Below are positions 60,732 to 64,000 of a stretch of DNA of 64,000 bases, piece after piece. This stretch comes from Acanthochromis polyacanthus (lineage: Eukaryota; Chordata; Actinopteri; Pomacentridae). Each line of letters starts with the position of its first letter. Position 1 is the first letter of the stretch. The translations under genes and the position numbers were made by a program. The notes beneath the pieces were generated by a model. It was not told where the DNA came from. It worked only from the letters and a program-made list of their open reading frames with translations, and ran no database searches. The stretch lies in contig NC_067135.1 of the NCBI RefSeq assembly GCF_021347895.1, positions 310,001 to 374,000 on the forward strand. Reading direction: 5' to 3'.

Positions 60732-61900
60732 AGTCTTTTTTGCTCCTATTTTGCCGTTGTAGGTCCTGGTGGTCTGAAAACGTACACCAGTATTGCTTTA
60801 GGACCTAATATCAAACATGTGCAGATTGGTCCAAATTGGTCAAAGAATCTGTGAGATTTTGACCTTAATTGGCCTTTTGGACATTAAAGGGGCACACAGT
60901 GTGTCCTCTGCTTGTCTTGAATCATAAATCAACGTCAGTAAATTTCTTGCTCCTTAATTAGAGATGTAAACGAGATGCCATATTCGTTCAATATTCATTA
61001 CGGTACTGGATGGTTTAAAAAACAAAACTTTATTGCACTATGTCAGTGAACAAAACAAACAATGAACACCGGACCATGATGTATGGATTGTACTTTATTT
61101 CATGGGGAAAAAAGTGTTTAATAGGCTGCATAAACACACCCACCAGGAAATTACGTCAATTTGTTCATTGTCTAATTAATCGAAATCCAAAATATTTTTA
61201 AAAAATGATGCTTTTGTCGGGAGCGAGCGATAACATCCGGATTTTCTCAAAAATGGGGAATATTGAAAACTTTAAAATAAAACTAAAAGAGCATTACGTA
61301 GCACAAAATTTTAGTTATTAGTTTACTGGGTTGCTTGGGAATAGAAATTTGTAAAATACAATAATTCATTAAATTAAATCTTAAACTTAAATGTAGTGAC
61401 TGTAATGTCACTGTTTATGTGATTTATGTTATGGTTGGTTTCTGAGGTAGATTATTCTTTAATTATTACTGTTAGGTCATGGTATCTTTGAAGAAGAAAA
61501 GTTTATTTTTATAATTCAAGGTGGGAGTATTATGTGTTGTATGCTTTTGGTTAGTACAGGTTTTGTATATGTATGTTATTTGTATTGTATACGTGTATTT
61601 TTGTATGCATTGTTTATGTATTTTGTAATGTGATTTGTATGCATTTTGTGTACATGTTGCTTTTTGGTGTTGTCACAAATGAAATTATGAAGACTCCAGG
61701 AAGAACAGCTGCTGCTTTGCAAAAGCTGATAGGGGATCTTAATAAAACAAACAAACAAACTTATGTAAAGTTCTTTATATATGTGTCTTTATTAGTTAAA
61801 AGACAGGACATTGTAATTGTAAGATGTCATTGATTTACACCTGCATTTTGTGCTTCATGGCGCTAGGTGTGCTGTTTGCATGTTGGACATTGTTTTACAC
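60732..61900 (-). repeat. Inner arm, right copy
   Basis: Inverted partner of 58,253-59,420. Both copies keep an open 86-codon frame from the same sequence. Confidence 0.9.
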
Positions 61901-62943
61901 ACTATTTAGCCAAAAGATCACATGACCTGGGACTTATAGAGCTGTAATGCTCATAATTACAGTATAAAATACATGAAAAATTCACAAAACATATTAATTG
62001 TGTCCAAATGTTCATTCAATGTTTCTAAGTGTGACAAAGAATCTATGAACTACAAATCCGTAACGTATCATAACATAATGTAACATAACGTCACGTCAGG
62101 TCTTTGCTCTTCCTTTTTCTGCCTTTTTTCAAACGACCCGTCGCACAACTCTGACTCCAAACGGTGTTCTGGATATTGAGCAGCACGTGTGTTACGGGCT
62201 CAGTCCATTGGATACTTATTTCATTGATAATTAACGGTTAACTTACATGAGTCATGTGACCCAAAGACTCCAAATCTATTTGGGATTATAGTATGAAACA
62301 GACTGATCAAGACACACCACTTTTTATTCCATTTGGAAACTTAATGAATTTATTATTAATTGTTTACAGTAAATATTAGCATTTTAGCTCAATAGCTCTC
62401 AGGTCATGTGACCTATTGACCCCAAACTAATGCAGAATCACAATCCTACCTTACCTGGTCAGCATACGCCAAAGAAGAAGAAATAGTTTGGCTTAAAAGA
62501 TTTTAAAGCTAAAAATTGAACATTTTTTAATGTAAATATCAGCATGTCTTCTCATTACGGTCCAGATCATGTGACTTTGACTGAGGTTTATTTTATTATC
62601 ACACTAATAGATCACCGGGATGACACACATCACTTTTTATTTGAATTCACCTTTTTAAGACAGACAGACAGACAGATAAACAAGTTTTCAGCTTCTTATA
62701 CTTCAAGCTATTTATTTAGTGTAAATATTGGCCGTACAATTCAATAGTTAACAGGTAAGCTGAGTCAGTTACTTAAAACATCGCTGTATAATACATCTGT
62801 GAATGCAGCGCTTTATTTTTTAAACCGGAAATAGTTGATGCGCGGTCGTGCATTTACCGTAAGCTGACGGTAAGAGCGCACTGAAAATGTAGGAGCGGCT
62901 GGATTGACTACGGAGAAACGAGAGGCGGCTGGCTTGACCGCAG
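61901..62943. other. Right asymmetric segment of palindromic element
   Basis: About 1 kb without an inverted partner; AT-rich, no gene. Three CAGA units at about 62,660. Confidence 0.5.
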
Positions 62944-63342
62944 TCAGCATAACGTACAAAATGTGACACTGTCACAATTTAATGCCGTGAAGTGAAATTC
63001 AGCGTAAAAACAAACCAAACCACAGATCATTTCCAATAACTGAATGGATAATGTGAAAGTGTTATATATATTTCTCGCTAAAAATGTCATCAAAATGTTT
63101 TTTTCTGTCCAAACTATCTTAAAATAATGCATTTTCCACGGAAAATAAAAGGAATAGCCGCCATGTTTTCATTTTGAGAAGCCTGCAGCAAGCAGTCACG
63201 TGACCCTTCGTCAGACCCATAGAAAAGAATTGGGGGGAAAAACGTGAGCATCTCACAATTTTCAGGCCAAAATTGTGAGATTGTAACGTTTTGCATTGTG
63301 GACAAACGTGACTATGTCACAATTTGATGTGAGACTGGGTTG

Positions 63343-64000
63343 ATTCAGCAGAACATTGATGTTAAATTAGTGCTCTCTGAGTCAGAAAATAAAGAACTTG
63401 AACGATTAGCACTTAAAATCAAATTGTCTAGAAATCACCATATTCCTAGAAGAAAGCCTCGTTTTGTTGAAAGACATAATATAAAACTATTTGAGATGCC
63501 TGCTTTTCTGCATGACTTCTACCTTTTTGATTAGGATAGAACTGCTCTTACTGATGAAGTTCAACTGGCCTGGAAATATTTCCACAAAAGCTTCTTTTGC
63601 GTATAGTGAATAAACATGCCTCTTTCCGTAAATGTAGAGTTGAAGGGTGTGATAATCCTTGGTTTACAACAGACCTGTCAGATTTAATGCATGAACATAA
63701 AGCTGCTTGGGCCAGGACACATAAAACAGGACTAGAAGTGGACTGGCTGAATTTTAGACAATTAAGAAATAAATTTACTTCTGTCCTTAGGAAAGCTAAA
63801 TCAGAATTTTATTTTTCCAAAACAGAAAGCCTCAAAAACTTTAAGAAGTTCTGGAAGACCATTAGATCTTAGTCTGCTCGCTGTAAATCAGTCAATCTTC
63901 CACCTAGTATCCCTGTTTATGGTCTCAGAGTGACAGAGGAGAAATGTTGAATAAATAGTCATTTTATTTTCCTCCGGTTTTCGATATAATACTGACAGTA
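63343..64000 (+). mobile_element. LINE B, third fragment (endonuclease end, connector)
   Basis: LVLSESENKELERLALKIKL continues the endonuclease. Then a deletion leads to HDFYLFD, and at 63,597-63,872 NKHASFRKCRVEGCDNPWFT, LRNKFTSVLRKAKSEFYFSK and FKKFWKTIRS, the segment between endonuclease and RT in LINEs. RT itself would lie beyond 64,000. Confidence 0.8.

Larger units (their letters stand above)
57247..63342. mobile_element. 6.1 kb nested-palindrome DNA element in LINE B
   Basis: Ends are perfect inverted repeats CAACCCAGTCTCACATCAAA, flanked by a 7-bp target duplication ATTCAGC (57,240-57,246 and 63,343-63,349). Outer arms 57,247-57,644 and 62,944-63,342 (about 400 bp). A second, independent pair of inverted arms of about 1.17 kb lies inside (58,253-59,420 and 60,732-61,900) around a 1.3 kb spacer. 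No transposase, RT or other known domain is visible. The inner arms contain a LINE-like 3' tail piece (AGCTGCTGCTTTGCAAAAGC, with AAAC repeats) in opposite orientation. Termini resemble those of 6,809-7,371. Confidence 0.9.

Noticed and set aside
58320..61833. A pair of 86-codon membrane-protein-like frames in opposite orientation
   Set aside because: They are the same sequence in the two inverted arms, and their C-terminal part reads through a LINE-like 3' tail. No family match.
48660..64000. Upstream (N-terminal) dlg4-like exons
   Set aside because: I looked for the PDZ1 start and the palmitoylated N terminus on the minus strand and saw none; the region is LINE and transposon DNA. They probably lie beyond 64 kb.

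Overview
The window looks like nuclear DNA of a teleost fish. It carries 15 spliced, GT-AG bounded exons of a vertebrate PSD-95 type MAGUK gene on the minus strand. It also has a fish-typical mix of mobile DNA (L2/Maui-like and other LINEs, a Tc1/mariner element, PIF/Harbinger, hAT, an endogenous retrovirus) and an unusually heavy load of minisatellites. No bacterial or phage genes are present.

Layout. 1-1.14 kb: no gene seen. 1.14-3.02 kb: truncated LINE, cut by the 5' LTR of a 12.7 kb endogenous retrovirus (3.02-15.69 kb). The retrovirus has broken gag, pro, pol and env remnants, and at least three other elements have inserted into it. 15.7-18.6 kb: LINE pieces split by a DNA transposon, a 31-bp minisatellite, a (CA)n tract and a short interstitial telomeric array. 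18.7-23.7 kb: a 5 kb array of 36-bp units. 23.9-26.9 kb: a 3 kb G/T-rich array of 23-bp units. 27.06-28.62 kb: a non-autonomous DNA element holding a tRNA-like sequence. 28.6-31.2 kb: nothing recognisable. 31.2-31.86 kb: a cluster of 11 ZNF143/STAF-like motifs.

32.3-46.5 kb: the dlg4-like gene on the minus strand, from inside PDZ1 to the stop codon. All 15 exons join in frame to 1,899 nt (632 codons plus stop) covering PDZ1, PDZ2, PDZ3, SH3, hook and guanylate-kinase-like domains. The first exons (N-terminal palmitoylated region and the start of PDZ1) were not found and probably lie beyond 64 kb. The introns hold a Tc1 element, a hAT element and several minisatellites, some of which begin exactly at a splice donor and repeat the donor sequence.

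46.66-48.61 kb: a 21-bp minisatellite. 48.66-54.4 kb: one LINE interrupted by a second (L2/Maui-like) LINE. 54.8-64 kb: a third LINE interrupted first by a PIF/Harbinger element with transposase and Myb-like remnants, then by a 6.1 kb palindromic element with a 7-bp target duplication.

The only clearly functional gene is dlg4-like, a postsynaptic scaffold. The most unusual items are the nested-palindrome transposon (57,247-63,342) and a small possible relative at 6,809-7,371, the tandemly repeated splice donors in dlg4 introns, and the ZNF143-like motif cluster just beyond its 3' end. All comparisons were made by eye, so copy numbers, divergences and family assignments are approximate.
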